Notes: generated by a model from the letters alone, not told the origin. Positions 1 through 9,402 are shown, counted from the first letter of the stretch. The stretch: DNA of 64,000 nucleotides from Raineyella fluvialis (GCF_009646095.1 NZ_CP045725.1:186001-250000); one strand, 5' to 3'. Numbers and translations: made by a program.

Positions 1-102
1 GACCACGGTGGTCCAGGGCAGTTCGACGACGGCTTCCTCGGCGGGGCGCTCGATGACCGCCGTCCCGCCGGCGGGAGACGTCGGGTCCTCAGCAGCGGTC
101 AT
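1..102 (-). CDS. clpS: ClpS adaptor, N-terminal 34 residues only (cut by window edge)
   Basis: The minus strand opens with ATG at 102 and reads 34 codons to the window edge. It has an acidic, Pro/Ala-rich start followed by ELPWTTVV, which matches the W-x-T/V-V-V-W/L segment that begins the folded domain of actinobacterial ClpS. ClpS delivers N-degron substrates to the ClpAP or ClpCP protease. From memory, clpS lies beside a nicotinate phosphoribosyltransferase gene in mycobacteria, and pncB is 1.9 kb away here with only a PhoX-like gene between. The rest of the gene lies outside the window, so the core and substrate-binding residues cannot be checked. The stretch 103-363 holds no gene I can support. 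Confidence 0.7.
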   Translation of the reverse strand, partial: MTAAEDPTSPAGGTAVIERPAEEAVVELPWTTVV

Positions 103-363
103 ACCGGACAGTGTCTCACCGACGCGGCAACCGAGCACATCCACCGCTCCCCAGGATCGGAGTCCCGCGAGGTTGCCCGCGGCCCCTGCCCCGGCAGGGG
201 CGACGCCTGACCCGTGGCCAGCGCGGTGATCGACGCCACCAACTCGTCACCGGACGTTCATCGGCTGGACGTTCCACTTGCCATGGAGCGACAACATGCC
301 GCGGGCAGTCTTCATGAGGCCCCCTGAGAACTCAATAAGAAACACGTCTGGAAGGACTCCTCC

Positions 364-1836
364 GTGCCGAACCCCAAGCGCTGGCTGGCAGTGGCTGCGA
401 TCGCCGCCACCCTGCCTGCCGTCATCACTCCCGCCGCCCAGGCCGCTCCGGCCGGGACCATGACCGGTCCCTCGTCCTCCGCCTCCCCCTACCTGCTGCC
501 CGTCGCCCCCGGCGTGACCAACACGTCCGTCCTGACCGTCGGCGACAAGGCGGCCAATGGCTACTCGATGGTCGGCATCCCCGACGGTCTGGGCGCGTAC
601 GACAACGGCGACGGGACCATCACGCTGCTGATGAACCACGAACTCGGCGCCGACAAGGGCGTCCCCCGGGCCCACGGGGCCAAGGGCTCGTTCGTCTCGC
701 AGTGGGTGATCGACAAGAACACCCTCGAGGTCAAGTCTGGTTCAGACCTGATCACGACCTTCGTCCGTGCCGATACGAGCCTCGGCTCGGCCATCTCCCG
801 CCTCTGCTCGGCCGACCTGCCGAAGAAGTCGGCCTTCTTCAACACCGCCACCGGCAAGGGCTACGACGGGCGCATCTTCATGAACGGTGAGGAGGACGGC
901 TCCACCGGCCGCGCCTTCGCGCACGTCGCCACCGGCGCTGAGGCCGGCACCACGTACGAGGTCGCCGCCATGGGCAACTCCTCGTGGGAGAACGTGCTCG
1001 CCAATCCGGCCACCGGCGACAAGACGGTGGTGATCGGCACCGACGACTCCACCCCGGGCCAGGTCTACGTCTACGTCGGTGAGAAGAAGGACTCCGGCAC
1101 CGCGGTCCAGCGGGCCGGCCTCACCGGCGGCACCCTGTTCGGCGTCAAGGCCGAGGGAGGCCTGAACGAGTACGACAAGAGCACCGGGACCGGCACCGCC
1201 AGCTTCCCGATGAAGGGCGGCTTCACCCTGGCCTCGCTGGGCGATGCCTCCACCTACGACTACAAGACGACGCAGGCCGAGTCCGTCGCCAAGGGTGTCA
1301 CCGAGTGGTGGCGTCCGGAGGACGGCGCCTGGGACGCCAAGAACCCCAACGTCTTCTACTTCAACACCACCGCGAGCCTGAAGGGCCCTTCGCGGACCTG
1401 GAAGCTGACCTTCGCCGACGTCACCCAGCCTCAGCTCGGTGGCACCTTCGAGGCCGTCCTCGACGGCACCGAGGGCCAGAAGATGTTCGACAACATGGCG
1501 GCCGCCGACAACGGCAAGCAGCTCATCCTCAACGAGGACCCGGGCAACACGCCCTACCTCGGCCGGGTCTACAGCTACAACCTCGGCACCGATCGCCTCA
1601 CCCCGATCCTCGAGCACGACCCCTCGCGCTTCTCCGCCGGAGGCAGCCAGTTCCTGACCTCCGATGAGGAGTCGTCCGGCACGATCGACGCGTCCGAGTT
1701 CTTCGGCCAGGGCAGCTACCTGATGACCACCCAGGCCCACTACGAAATCTCCGGGGAGCTGGTCGAGGGTGGCCAACTCCAGCTGGTGCGCGTCCCGTGG
1801 ACCGACAACGGGAACGGCACCAAGGGCACCCGCTGA
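364..1836 (+). CDS. Secreted PhoX-like (DUF839) phosphatase family protein
   Basis: A 490-residue exported protein starting at GTG 364, with GGAAGGA about 7 nt upstream as ribosome binding site. Residues 1-28 form a signal peptide: KRW, a hydrophobic run, then AQA-AP as a probable signal peptidase I site. The mature part reads as a DUF839/PhoX beta-propeller, with an early TLLMNHE segment, FMNGEEDG near residue 175 and TEWWRPEDGAWD near 315. These acidic and His residues are the kind PhoX uses to hold calcium and iron. PhoX-type enzymes release phosphate from organic esters outside the cell. Whether this member is an active phosphatase is inference. It is monocistronic and followed by a strong hairpin at 1891. 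Confidence 0.72.
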   Translation: MPNPKRWLAVAAIAATLPAVITPAAQAAPAGTMTGPSSSASPYLLPVAPGVTNTSVLTVGDKAANGYSMVGIPDGLGAYDNGDGTITLLMNHELGADKGVPRAHGAKGSFVSQWVIDKNTLEVKSGSDLITTFVRADTSLGSAISRLCSADLPKKSAFFNTATGKGYDGRIFMNGEEDGSTGRAFAHVATGAEAGTTYEVAAMGNSSWENVLANPATGDKTVVIGTDDSTPGQVYVYVGEKKDSGTAVQRAGLTGGTLFGVKAEGGLNEYDKSTGTGTASFPMKGGFTLASLGDASTYDYKTTQAESVAKGVTEWWRPEDGAWDAKNPNVFYFNTTASLKGPSRTWKLTFADVTQPQLGGTFEAVLDGTEGQKMFDNMAAADNGKQLILNEDPGNTPYLGRVYSYNLGTDRLTPILEHDPSRFSAGGSQFLTSDEESSGTIDASEFFGQGSYLMTTQAHYEISGELVEGGQLQLVRVPWTDNGNGTKGTR

Positions 1837-1890
1837 CCTCCAGTTCCCGGGCACCGGATGGGCCGGTGTCCTGAAGACGGCCGGCTCGAC

Positions 1891-1939
1891 CCGACGACCG
1901 CCGAGGTCTCGCTGCGTGGGGGACCTCGGCGGTCGTCGG
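1891..1939 (+). terminator. 18-bp inverted repeat after the PhoX-like gene
   Basis: Perfect 18-bp arms (1891-1908 and 1922-1939, left arm beginning ccgacgaccg) surround a 13-nt loop. There is no T run, as is common for actinobacterial hairpin terminators. It sits 55 nt after the PhoX stop codon and ends only 15 nt before the pncB -10 hexamer, so it separates the two transcripts. Confidence 0.7.
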
Positions 1940-1966
1940 TCGGCACGGCGGCACTAGGCTGCCCCC

Positions 1967-3274
1967 GTGACCAGTTCTGCGCTGTACACCGACCACTACG
2001 AGCTGACGATGGTCGAGGCGGCGATGGCGTCCGGCACCGCCTCGCGCCGCAGTATCTTCGAGCTCTTCCCGCGCCGACTGCCCAGTGGACGTCGTTACGG
2101 CGTGGTCGCCGGAGTCGGGCGGGCCATGCAGCTCCTGCGCGACTTCCGCTTCGGCGACGAGGAGCTCGCGTTCCTCCGGGATCACCAGGTCGTGTCCCCG
2201 GCGGTCCTCGACTGGCTGGCCGACTACCGCTTCAGCGGCGATATCTGGGGCTACCCGGAGGGCGAGATCTACTTCCCGGGCTCGCCACTGATGATTGTCG
2301 AGGGCAGCTTCGCCGAGGCCTGCATCCTCGAGACCGCGATGTTGTCGGTCTACAACTACGACGCCGCAGTCGCCTCGGCCGCGTCCCGGATGACACTGAT
2401 GGCCGGCGACCGCCCCTGCATCGAGATGGGGGCCCGCCGGGCCAACGAGGAGGCGGCGGTGGCCGCCGCCCGCGCCGCGTACATCGCCGGGTTCGTGTCG
2501 ACGTCCAACCTTGAGGCGGGACGGCGCTTCGGGATCCCGACCGCGGGCACCGCGGCCCACTCCTTCACCTTGCTGCACGACAGCGAGCGGGAGGCCTTCG
2601 AGGCGCAGCTCACCGTCCAGGGCAAGGGCACCATCCTGCTGGTCGACACCTACTCCATCGAGGAGGCCGTCCGTACGGCCGTCGACCTGGCCGGCCCCGA
2701 GCTGGGTGCGGTGCGCATCGACTCGGGTGATCTGGCGATCACCGCCCGTGACGTACGCGACCAGCTCGACGCGCTGGGCGCCACCCGTACCCGCATCATC
2801 GTCACCTCCGACCTGGACGAGTGGCAGATCGGCGCCCTGTCGGCGGCGCCCGTCGACGGGTACGGGGTCGGCACCAACCTGGTCATCGGCTCCGGCCATC
2901 CGACCTGCGGCTTCGTCTACAAGCTGGTCGCCCGCGCGGCCTCGTCCGACCCGGATGCCGAACTGGTGCCGGTGGCCAAGCTGTCCGCCAACAAGGCGAC
3001 CGTCGGTGGGCGGAAGTACGCCATGCGCCGCTACGACAACGACGGGATCGCGGAGGCGGAAGTGATCGGTGTGGGGGTGCAGCCCCAGGGAGACCAGAAC
3101 GACCGCCCGCTGCTGCACCGCCTCGTGGCCGAGGGCGAGATCGTCTGGCAGGACGACCTGGCGGCCGCCCGGGAACGGCACCGCGCCGGCCTGGCGGAAC
3201 TGCCCCGGGCCGCCCGGAAGATGTCCCAGGGCGACCCGGTGATCCCCACCCTGTACGAATCGGACTACGCCTGA
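1967..3274 (+). CDS. pncB: Nicotinate phosphoribosyltransferase
   Basis: 435 residues. The enzyme joins nicotinate and PRPP, with ATP, to make nicotinate mononucleotide, the entry step of the Preiss-Handler route to NAD in the cytosol. The sequence shows the family hallmarks: an N-terminal TDHYELTM, the GARRANEEAAV loop near residue 148, GTAAHSF near 188 and the phosphate-binding VRIDSGDL near 245. Length is typical of the actinobacterial PncB1/PncB2 type. Start GTG 1967 is preceded by TAGGCT (1955-1960) and a 6-nt gap, so the transcript is probably leaderless. The neighbouring clpS fragment matches the mycobacterial arrangement. The gene converges on malQ. Confidence 0.93.
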   Translation: MTSSALYTDHYELTMVEAAMASGTASRRSIFELFPRRLPSGRRYGVVAGVGRAMQLLRDFRFGDEELAFLRDHQVVSPAVLDWLADYRFSGDIWGYPEGEIYFPGSPLMIVEGSFAEACILETAMLSVYNYDAAVASAASRMTLMAGDRPCIEMGARRANEEAAVAAARAAYIAGFVSTSNLEAGRRFGIPTAGTAAHSFTLLHDSEREAFEAQLTVQGKGTILLVDTYSIEEAVRTAVDLAGPELGAVRIDSGDLAITARDVRDQLDALGATRTRIIVTSDLDEWQIGALSAAPVDGYGVGTNLVIGSGHPTCGFVYKLVARAASSDPDAELVPVAKLSANKATVGGRKYAMRRYDNDGIAEAEVIGVGVQPQGDQNDRPLLHRLVAEGEIVWQDDLAAARERHRAGLAELPRAARKMSQGDPVIPTLYESDYA

Positions 3275-3277
3275 ACA

Positions 3278-3322
3278 GTCCTTGCCTGAGGGGTCCTCAC
3301 CTGAGGGGTCCTTGCCTGCGGC
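3278..3322. repeat. Three tandem copies of a 15-bp unit downstream of pncB
   Basis: Units start at 3278, 3293 and 3308, with consensus gtccttgcctgaggg. Units 1 and 2 differ at two bases and unit 3 ends differently. It begins right after the pncB stop and runs up to the malQ stop on the other strand. A short inverted pair, gcgcgggc (3321-3328) and gcccgcgc (3340-3347), may help terminate both convergent transcripts. Confidence 0.75.
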
Positions 3323-3334
3323 GCGGGCGGGCTG

Positions 3335-5635
3335 TCACTGCCCGCGCAGGACCTCCGCCAGCGCTTCGGCCCGCTCATCCGCGAGAGCCTCCTCCAGCAG
3401 CACGGGGCGCTGGGTCGGACCGGACAACGGGATGCGCCAGTTCGGGTACTCCCAGGCGGTGCCCGGCTGGTTCTGGATCCGGGTGTCGCCGACGAGGTCC
3501 GTTAGTGCCACGTTGAGAAGTCGTGCCCGGCTCTGCACGAGGTAGCCGTACAGTCCCTCGACCGCCTGCCGCAGGGCGTGCTGGTCAACCGGCGTGACCG
3601 CCGTGGACTCGGGCGGCACGCTGGCAGGCTCGGCCGACTCCGACCGGGCCGCCGCGGTCTGCTCCGTTGACCCGGGATCGGCGGGATCGCCCTCCGCCTC
3701 GCTCCGGCTGGCCAGTTCCGCCGCCGTGCGCAGCGCCCGGACCCGCCGCGCCTCGAGTTGCTCGGCGGTGAACAGCTGGAAGTCGGCCGGCAGCAGCCCG
3801 CGGTGGCGACAGGCGTCGAGGAAGATCCGCTGCTCGTGCTCCTCGACAGCGAGCTCCTCGTCCACCGGACGGGTCAGCACCCCCAGCTCCTGACGCAGCT
3901 GGACGTGGGCCATCTGGAGGTAGCCCGAGGTGGGCGGCAGGTCGTGTGTGGTGACCGAGGCCATGCAGGCCTCCCGATACCACTCGGGCTCGAGGGGCAG
4001 TCCGGCGTGGTTCTTCTCCCACCACAGGATCGAGGTGCCGAGCACCCCGCGGTCCCGCAGGTAGTCGCGAACGTACGGTTCGACGGTGCCCAGGTCCTCC
4101 CCCACGATCACTGCATCGGCCCGCTGGGCCTCGAGGGTCAGCACCCCGACCATCGCCTCGTGGTCGTAGTAGACGTACGTCCCCTCGGTGGCGGGCCGGC
4201 CCTCCGGGATCCACCAGAGCCGGAACAATCCGATGATGTGGTCGACGCGCAAGCCACCGGTGTGCCGCAGCAACGTCCCGACCAGGGCCCGGAACGGCGC
4301 GTACCCCTGCCGGGCCAGCACGTCGGGACGCATCGGCGGCTGGCTCCAGTTCTGGCCGTTCATGTTGTACGGATCCGGGGGTGCCCCGACGGTCACGCCG
4401 CGGGCATAGAGCTCGGGGTTGGCCCACGTCTCGGCCCCGAACTCGTTGACGCCCACCGCCAGATCACCCATGACACCGATCGGCATGCCGGCTGCTGTGG
4501 CGGCGTCCTGGACATTGCCCGCCTGCTCGTCCAGCACCCACTGCAACCACATCTGGAACTCGACCTCGTCGGCATGCTCCGCGGCCCACAGGTCGAGCTC
4601 GGCCGAGTGCACGTCGCGCAACGGCGCGTCCCACAACCGCCAGTCGGCCCCGTAGGTCGTGGCGAGGGCCATCCAGCGGGCGAAGTGGACCAGCCCTTCC
4701 TCCTGCTCGAACCGGTAGCGGCGGTAGGCCTCGTCCCGCTCGGGGGTGCGTTCGGCCTCGTGCACGACGCGGAGGGCCTTCATCTTGGCGGGCCAGACCC
4801 GGTTGCGGTCGATGTGCTCCCAGGTCTGCGGGTCGTTCTTCACCTGCCGGCGCCGCTTCGAGATCCGCGAGCGCTGGGCACGGGTCAGCGTGCGGTACTC
4901 GGGGATGTCCTCGATCCGCAGGTAGACCGGATTGCCGAACCGGCGACTGGTCGGCAGGTAGGGAGAAGGCTCCTGCGGCACTGTCGGTTCGGCGGCGTGC
5001 ATCGGGTTGGTGAGCACGTACCCGGCGCCTCGGACCACGCACCAATCGACCAGCGATGCCAGGTCACCGAGGTCACCGATCCCCCAGGAGGCGTCGGATC
5101 GTACGGAGTAGAGCTGCACCATCGGGCCCCAGGTCCGCTCCGGCAGCTCGAGCCGGTCGGGCGCGACGATCATCGGTGCCCAGACCGATCGGCCGTCCCA
5201 TTGGGCGCGGATGCGGTGGTAGCCCAGGGGCAGCCCGGTCGGCATCCGGAAGGATGCCTCGCCGAGGGTCACCCCGTCGACGACGCGCGGCGACTCCCAG
5301 TTGTCGACCTGATCGGCCGGGACGATCTCACCGCCCTCGAGGACCACTGTCACGACGATCGGCTGCCCGTGAGGGACGTGCACGTTGACGACCCGTTCCT
5401 GGGACTGCCGCATCACCACGACGTACGGCAGCACCCGCAGCCACCTGTCGTCCTTGCGCTTCTCGATGGCGGCGGCCGCCGCCTCCGGCGTGCTGGCGTC
5501 CACTCCCATCACCGCGAGCACCGAGACCAGGGTCTCCGCCGACACCTCGTTCAGATGACCCATGGTGTCGTAATAGCTGGTCGCGATGCCGTGATCGCTG
5601 GCCAGCTGATGCAGTTGGGGGCTCGGTGCTACCAC
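3335..5635 (-). CDS. malQ: 4-alpha-glucanotransferase (amylomaltase, GH77)
   Basis: 766 residues. It moves 1,4-glucan segments between maltodextrins in glycogen and maltose metabolism. GH77 signatures are clear: a conserved stretch around PSPYLPTSRRFGNP (near 230), the nucleophile region GLRVDHIIGLF (near 465) and the general acid region VIVGEDLGTVE (near 515). The N-terminal 150 residues are the extra domain seen in actinobacterial and enterobacterial MalQ. Start is GTG 5635, with AAGGAA about 6 nt upstream. Near residues 655-690 there is a Ser/Pro/Glu/Ala-rich insert that looks like a disordered linker, and the ordered C-terminus resumes after it. The gene stands alone and converges on pncB. 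Confidence 0.92.
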   Translation of the reverse strand: MVAPSPQLHQLASDHGIATSYYDTMGHLNEVSAETLVSVLAVMGVDASTPEAAAAAIEKRKDDRWLRVLPYVVVMRQSQERVVNVHVPHGQPIVVTVVLEGGEIVPADQVDNWESPRVVDGVTLGEASFRMPTGLPLGYHRIRAQWDGRSVWAPMIVAPDRLELPERTWGPMVQLYSVRSDASWGIGDLGDLASLVDWCVVRGAGYVLTNPMHAAEPTVPQEPSPYLPTSRRFGNPVYLRIEDIPEYRTLTRAQRSRISKRRRQVKNDPQTWEHIDRNRVWPAKMKALRVVHEAERTPERDEAYRRYRFEQEEGLVHFARWMALATTYGADWRLWDAPLRDVHSAELDLWAAEHADEVEFQMWLQWVLDEQAGNVQDAATAAGMPIGVMGDLAVGVNEFGAETWANPELYARGVTVGAPPDPYNMNGQNWSQPPMRPDVLARQGYAPFRALVGTLLRHTGGLRVDHIIGLFRLWWIPEGRPATEGTYVYYDHEAMVGVLTLEAQRADAVIVGEDLGTVEPYVRDYLRDRGVLGTSILWWEKNHAGLPLEPEWYREACMASVTTHDLPPTSGYLQMAHVQLRQELGVLTRPVDEELAVEEHEQRIFLDACRHRGLLPADFQLFTAEQLEARRVRALRTAAELASRSEAEGDPADPGSTEQTAAARSESAEPASVPPESTAVTPVDQHALRQAVEGLYGYLVQSRARLLNVALTDLVGDTRIQNQPGTAWEYPNWRIPLSGPTQRPVLLEEALADERAEALAEVLRGQ

Positions 5636-5774
5636 GATATTCCTTGCCAGAACGGTGACCGGGGGGCGCGGCGAGGCGCCGCAACAGCCCCGCAGTCCCT
5701 CACCCTATCCCGTGTGCCGCCCGGCGCGGCATCCTCGACCGGGCCCTGCCGCCGGGTCCGGGCAGACGCCCGGG

Positions 5775-6779
5775 TCAGCGGGTGCGAATGACCTGGGTGC
5801 GGGCAGCCTTGTCATGGAGGGCCTGTCGCTTGCGGTCCCAGACGGGCCAGAGGCCGTCGACGTAGCGGAAGGCCGCCAGGGCGACCGCGACGCCCAGCAC
5901 GGACAGGGCGAGGCCGGAGATCTCGGGCAGCACCCACACGATCGCCCGGAGCGCACAGGCCCCCCAGCCGAGCTTCTCCGTCGCCTGGCCGCGGTCGGCC
6001 GGCACCACCTTGAGGCGGAGCAGTAGCTTGCCGGGGGTGGCGCCGAGGAACCGGGTGAACAGGACGTAGTAGACGAACCAGATGGCCATCGGGGCCAGCG
6101 TGGCCCACAGCGCCGGCCAGAAGCCCATCACCCCGACAGGGGTGGGCAACGACCCCAACATCGCCGCCGGATCGGTCACTGCGCCGTTCAGCAGGCCCTG
6201 CTGCCACGCGACGAGTGCCTCGTTGTACGGGGCCATCAACCCCGCCGTGGCGACGCCCGTGAGGATGCCCAGCAGGACCGAGTCGATCAGGAATGCGACG
6301 AGCCGCTGCCACCAGCCGGCCAACTGCACGCCGTCAGCGGTCGTCGGACCCGTCTGGTAGCCCTGGTATCCGTAGACCGACCGGCCGTAGTCCTGCTGCC
6401 CGTAGGGAGAGGGAGAGCCGCCCTGCTGGCCGTACGGATAGCCGCCCTGCTGACCGTACGGGTAACCGCCCTGCTGGCCGTACGGGTACCCGCCCTGCTG
6501 CTGGCCGTAACCGTTCTGGCCATAGCCCTGCTGGCCGGCCTGCCCATAGCCCTGCTGGCCGTTTTGGCCATAGCCGGTCTGGCCGTAACCCTGCTGGCCA
6601 TAGCCGGTCTGGCCGTAACCCTGCTGGCCAGCCTGACCGTAGCCCCTGGCCGCCTCAGCGACCCGGACCTGCTCGGTCCAGCGCACGCCGTCCCAGTAGC
6701 GCTCCTGGTGCGTCGGGGCGGCGGGATCGGGATACCAGCCGGCGGGAACGAGGGGGCGATCGGGCACGTTGTCAGTCAC
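5775..6779 (-). CDS. DUF2510/RDD membrane protein with Gly-Tyr-Gln low-complexity segment
   Basis: 334 residues in three parts. Residues 10-40 carry a DUF2510 motif ([10 protein letters not shown], then [10 protein letters not shown]), a short module common on actinobacterial membrane proteins. Residues about 45-145 are almost only G, Y, Q and N, built from [15 protein letters not shown] and GGYPYGQQ repeats. Residues about 150-325 form an RDD domain, beginning [14 protein letters not shown], with three predicted membrane spans and the late Arg/Asp positions of that family. RDD proteins have been linked to ion transport, but the role here is unknown. Start GTG 6779 follows TAGGCT (6786-6791) by 6 nt. 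The gene is monocistronic or read with the helicase gene upstream. Confidence 0.85.
   Translation of the reverse strand: MTDNVPDRPLVPAGWYPDPAAPTHQERYWDGVRWTEQVRVAEAARGYGQAGQQGYGQTGYGQQGYGQTGYGQNGQQGYGQAGQQGYGQNGYGQQQGGYPYGQQGGYPYGQQGGYPYGQQGGSPSPYGQQDYGRSVYGYQGYQTGPTTADGVQLAGWWQRLVAFLIDSVLLGILTGVATAGLMAPYNEALVAWQQGLLNGAVTDPAAMLGSLPTPVGVMGFWPALWATLAPMAIWFVYYVLFTRFLGATPGKLLLRLKVVPADRGQATEKLGWGACALRAIVWVLPEISGLALSVLGVAVALAAFRYVDGLWPVWDRKRQALHDKAARTQVIRTR
6390..6650 (-). repeat. Coding repeats for the GYGQ-rich segment
   Basis: Within the RDD gene the DNA repeats at two scales: 18-36 nt units encoding [10 protein letters not shown] or GQAGQQGY (about 6500-6650), and four near-identical 24-nt units encoding GGYPYGQQ (about 6420-6500). 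Length changes by slippage would stay in frame for the 24-nt unit. Confidence 0.8.
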
Positions 6780-6829
6780 GCCCCCAGCCTACGTGGAGCC
6801 GGTCCCAGGCCGGCGCCCCTGCCCAGCCG

Positions 6830-8626
6830 TCAGCGCGGGCCTCCACCGGTGATGGCCCACTGGCGGATCAGGTCGATGCGCTTCTCCAGCGTCTCCTCGT
6901 CCGCGGCTGCGGACGGTGGTCCCCCGGTCGTCTGCACGAGTTTGTTGTGGATGACGCCGTGCGGCAGGTCGGTCCGGTGGTTCCAGGCCGCGACCAGGGA
7001 GTTCAGCTCCTTGCGCAGGGCCCGTAACCGCTGGTGGGTGGCCTGTTGGCGGACGCGCCCCGCCGGATCCTCCTGTCCCCTGGTGGGGCTGGTCTCGCTG
7101 CGGGCGATCTGGTCGGCCTGGCGACGTTGCAGCAGGTCCTTCACCTGTGTCGGATCGAGCAGGCCGGGCAGCCCGAGATACTCCTGTTCCTCGGCCGACC
7201 CGGACATCGTCGTCAGCCCGAACTCGCCCCCGTCGAACAGCACCTTCTCGAAGTCCGCCTCCGAGGCCAGGGCCTGGAACTGGTGCTTCTCACCGTCGAT
7301 GTCAGCGTCGGCCGTGTTCTGCTCCCGCTGGGCGTCGGCCAGCAGGTCGGTCTCGTCCTCGGTCCTGCGCTTCAGCGCGTGGTCGCGTTGCACCTCCATC
7401 TCGGAGGCGTACGTCAACAGGCGCGGCACGCTCGGCACGAAGACCGTCGCCGTCTCCCCCCTCCCCCGGGCCCGGACGAAACGACCGACCGCCTGGGCGA
7501 AGAACAGCGGGGTCGCCGTCATCGTGGCGTACACCCCGACCGACAGGCGGGGTACGTCGACACCTTCGGAGACCATCCGTACCGCGACCATCCACCGGTC
7601 GGTGGAGTCGGCGAACGCGCTGATCCGCTCCCCCGACTTGGGCTCGTCGGACAGCACGACGGTCGGCTTCTCGCCCGCGATGTGGTGCAGCATCCGTGCG
7701 TACGCCCGGGCGGTGGTCTGGTCGTTGGCGATCACCAGGCCGCCGGCGTCGGGCACCGCCTGGCGGACCTCGCTCAACCGGGTGTCGGCCGCCCTCAGCA
7801 CGGCCGGGATCCACGCACCCTGGGGATCGAGGGCGGTGCGCAGTGCCTGGGAGATCATGTCCTTGGTCATCGGTTCACCGAGGCGCGCGGTGACCTCGTC
7901 GCCGGCGTTCGTCCGCCAGTGCATGTCGCCGGAGTACGCCATGAAGAGCACCGGCCGTACAATCCCGTCAGCCAGCGCCTCGGCGTACCCGTAGTTGTAG
8001 TCGGGGCGCGACCGCATCGTCCCTTCCCCGTCCGGCTCGTACGTCACGAACGGGATGGGGTTGGTGTCGGAGCGGAACGGGGTGCCGGTCAGCGAGAGCC
8101 GCCGCTTGGCCGGCTCGCACGCCTCCCGGACCGCTTCACCCCAGCTGAGGGCGTCGCCCGCGTGGTGGATCTCGTCGAAGATCACCAGGGTGTTGTGGTG
8201 CTCGATGCGGATGCGCAGGGCGTTCGGGTTCACGGCCGCACCCGCGTACGTCAGGGCGGTGCCGACGTAGTGCTTGCCGGCGGCACCGCCCTTGGCACTC
8301 CCCTCGGGGTCGATCAGGAGGCCGACGCGGTCGGCAGCGGACGCCCATTGAGTCTTGAGGTGTTCGGTCGGGGTGATGATCAGGATGCGGTCGACGACGC
8401 GGCGGTTGAGCAGGTCCGTCGCCACCGTCAGCGCGAAGGAGGTCTTGCCGGCGCCGGGGGTGGCCACGGTGAGGAAGTCGCGTGGTTCCTCCTCGCGGTA
8501 CTGCCGCAGGGCCGCCGCCTGCCAGGCGCGCAGATTCTTCACCGTTCCCCAGGCGGCCCGGTCCGGGTAGGCGGGTGAGAGGCCACGCGACCGCAGGTCG
8601 GGGGCTTCGGGGAAGAGGGCACTCAC
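6830..8626 (-). CDS. DEAD/DEAH-box helicase (SF2, XPB/RadD-like)
   Basis: 598 residues from GTG 8626, chosen because TACCAT (8634-8639) lies 7 nt upstream in the leaderless pattern of this window. Longer in-frame starts exist. Superfamily 2 motifs appear in order: ATPGAGKTSF (Walker A), IFDEIHHAGD (Walker B, DEIH variant), SLTGTPFRSD (motif III), VSEGVDVPRL (motif V) and QAVGRFVRAR (motif VI). After the helicase core there is a 150-residue acidic, Gln-rich C-terminal region with no recognised domain. It probably unwinds or translocates on DNA in repair, but the substrate is unknown. The gene stands between OsmC and the RDD gene, all on the minus strand. Confidence 0.85.
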   Translation of the reverse strand: MSALFPEAPDLRSRGLSPAYPDRAAWGTVKNLRAWQAAALRQYREEEPRDFLTVATPGAGKTSFALTVATDLLNRRVVDRILIITPTEHLKTQWASAADRVGLLIDPEGSAKGGAAGKHYVGTALTYAGAAVNPNALRIRIEHHNTLVIFDEIHHAGDALSWGEAVREACEPAKRRLSLTGTPFRSDTNPIPFVTYEPDGEGTMRSRPDYNYGYAEALADGIVRPVLFMAYSGDMHWRTNAGDEVTARLGEPMTKDMISQALRTALDPQGAWIPAVLRAADTRLSEVRQAVPDAGGLVIANDQTTARAYARMLHHIAGEKPTVVLSDEPKSGERISAFADSTDRWMVAVRMVSEGVDVPRLSVGVYATMTATPLFFAQAVGRFVRARGRGETATVFVPSVPRLLTYASEMEVQRDHALKRRTEDETDLLADAQREQNTADADIDGEKHQFQALASEADFEKVLFDGGEFGLTTMSGSAEEQEYLGLPGLLDPTQVKDLLQRRQADQIARSETSPTRGQEDPAGRVRQQATHQRLRALRKELNSLVAAWNHRTDLPHGVIHNKLVQTTGGPPSAAADEETLEKRIDLIRQWAITGGGPR

Positions 8627-8733
8627 TGGCCCCATGGTAGGCGGCCGGGGATGTACGTCCAGCCTCGCGAGCCCCGGTGTCCCACGTCCTCCCGGCAAGC
8701 AGGCGCCTGCCTGCCCACCTGGAGGAGCACTGA

Positions 8734-9294
8734 TCAGGCCGGAACAGGGACCCGATCGGCGTCGCGGTCGGTGTCCACGCGCGCCACCGAGCCGGTGATC
8801 GACTGCGGCCTGGCCAGCGGGTTGAGCACGGGGCAAACCCGTTCCACCTCCGACTTCAGGAACTCCAGCCGCTCGTCCTCAGCCGGAGAGGCGACCTGGA
8901 CCTCGTAGTGGATGTCCTGGAGCTCCACCGGAACATCGGGGAACTCAGGCAGTCCCCCACGCGGGTCGAGTCGCGCGGTCAGGCCCACGGCGAGGGAATC
9001 GAGCTCGATGTCGAACTCCGCGGCCTTGATCAGGTAGATGTGCGTCAGGCAACTGCCCAGCACGCCCAGCTGGATCTCGGGCGAGGAGGGGCCCAGGTCG
9101 TAACCGGCGAAGTCTGCCGGGCTGTCGCTGATGATGTGGTGGTCACGGATGCGGATCCGGCGGACACCGGAGCGGCCCTCGGCCGTCACCCGGGCGCTGA
9201 TCTGCATCGACGGGTGGCCGGCCTCGGCGGCCGCCGACCGGCGGGCGAGCAGGGCGGCCTTCTTCTGGACGAGGTACTCACGCAGCGTGCTCAT
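8734..9294 (-). CDS. OsmC family protein
   Basis: 186 residues. OsmC/Ohr proteins are small cytosolic dimers, some of which reduce organic hydroperoxides with a Cys pair. Here the first Cys is visible in LGVLGSCLTHIYL (near residue 95) and a second in VERVCPVLN (near 160), with the usual spacing of about 60 residues. Peroxidase chemistry is therefore possible. Two adjacent ATGs (9297 and 9294) allow either start. The VOC gene lies just upstream on the same strand, and the LLM/alkylhydroperoxidase operon runs the opposite way beyond it. This suggests a local theme of peroxide or sulfur chemistry, but that link is inference. Confidence 0.82.
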   Translation of the reverse strand: MSTLREYLVQKKAALLARRSAAAEAGHPSMQISARVTAEGRSGVRRIRIRDHHIISDSPADFAGYDLGPSSPEIQLGVLGSCLTHIYLIKAAEFDIELDSLAVGLTARLDPRGGLPEFPDVPVELQDIHYEVQVASPAEDERLEFLKSEVERVCPVLNPLARPQSITGSVARVDTDRDADRVPVPA

Positions 9295-9402
9295 CATGTT
9301 CTCATCTGTGGGGTGGGGCGTGTGGTCGACGCAGGAACGCGCCGGAAGAGTGGGAAGTCAGGTGTGGTCTGGAGGGCGGGCGGTCGAAGGACGCGAAGCG
9401 CC

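Noticed and set aside
8-229. 73-codon plus-strand frame at the left edge
   Set aside because: It overlaps the clpS start on the other strand, which has a recognisable ClpS N-terminus.
742-1854. 370-codon open frame on the minus strand opposite the PhoX-like gene
   Set aside because: Composition is a mirror of the coding strand (Gly/Val/Arg/Asp rich), no domain, no ribosome binding site. It is a GC-rich shadow.
3758-5791. 677-codon plus-strand open frame opposite malQ
   Set aside because: Typical antisense shadow text with many His/Arg/Gly/Gln, and it runs past malQ at both ends without any domain.
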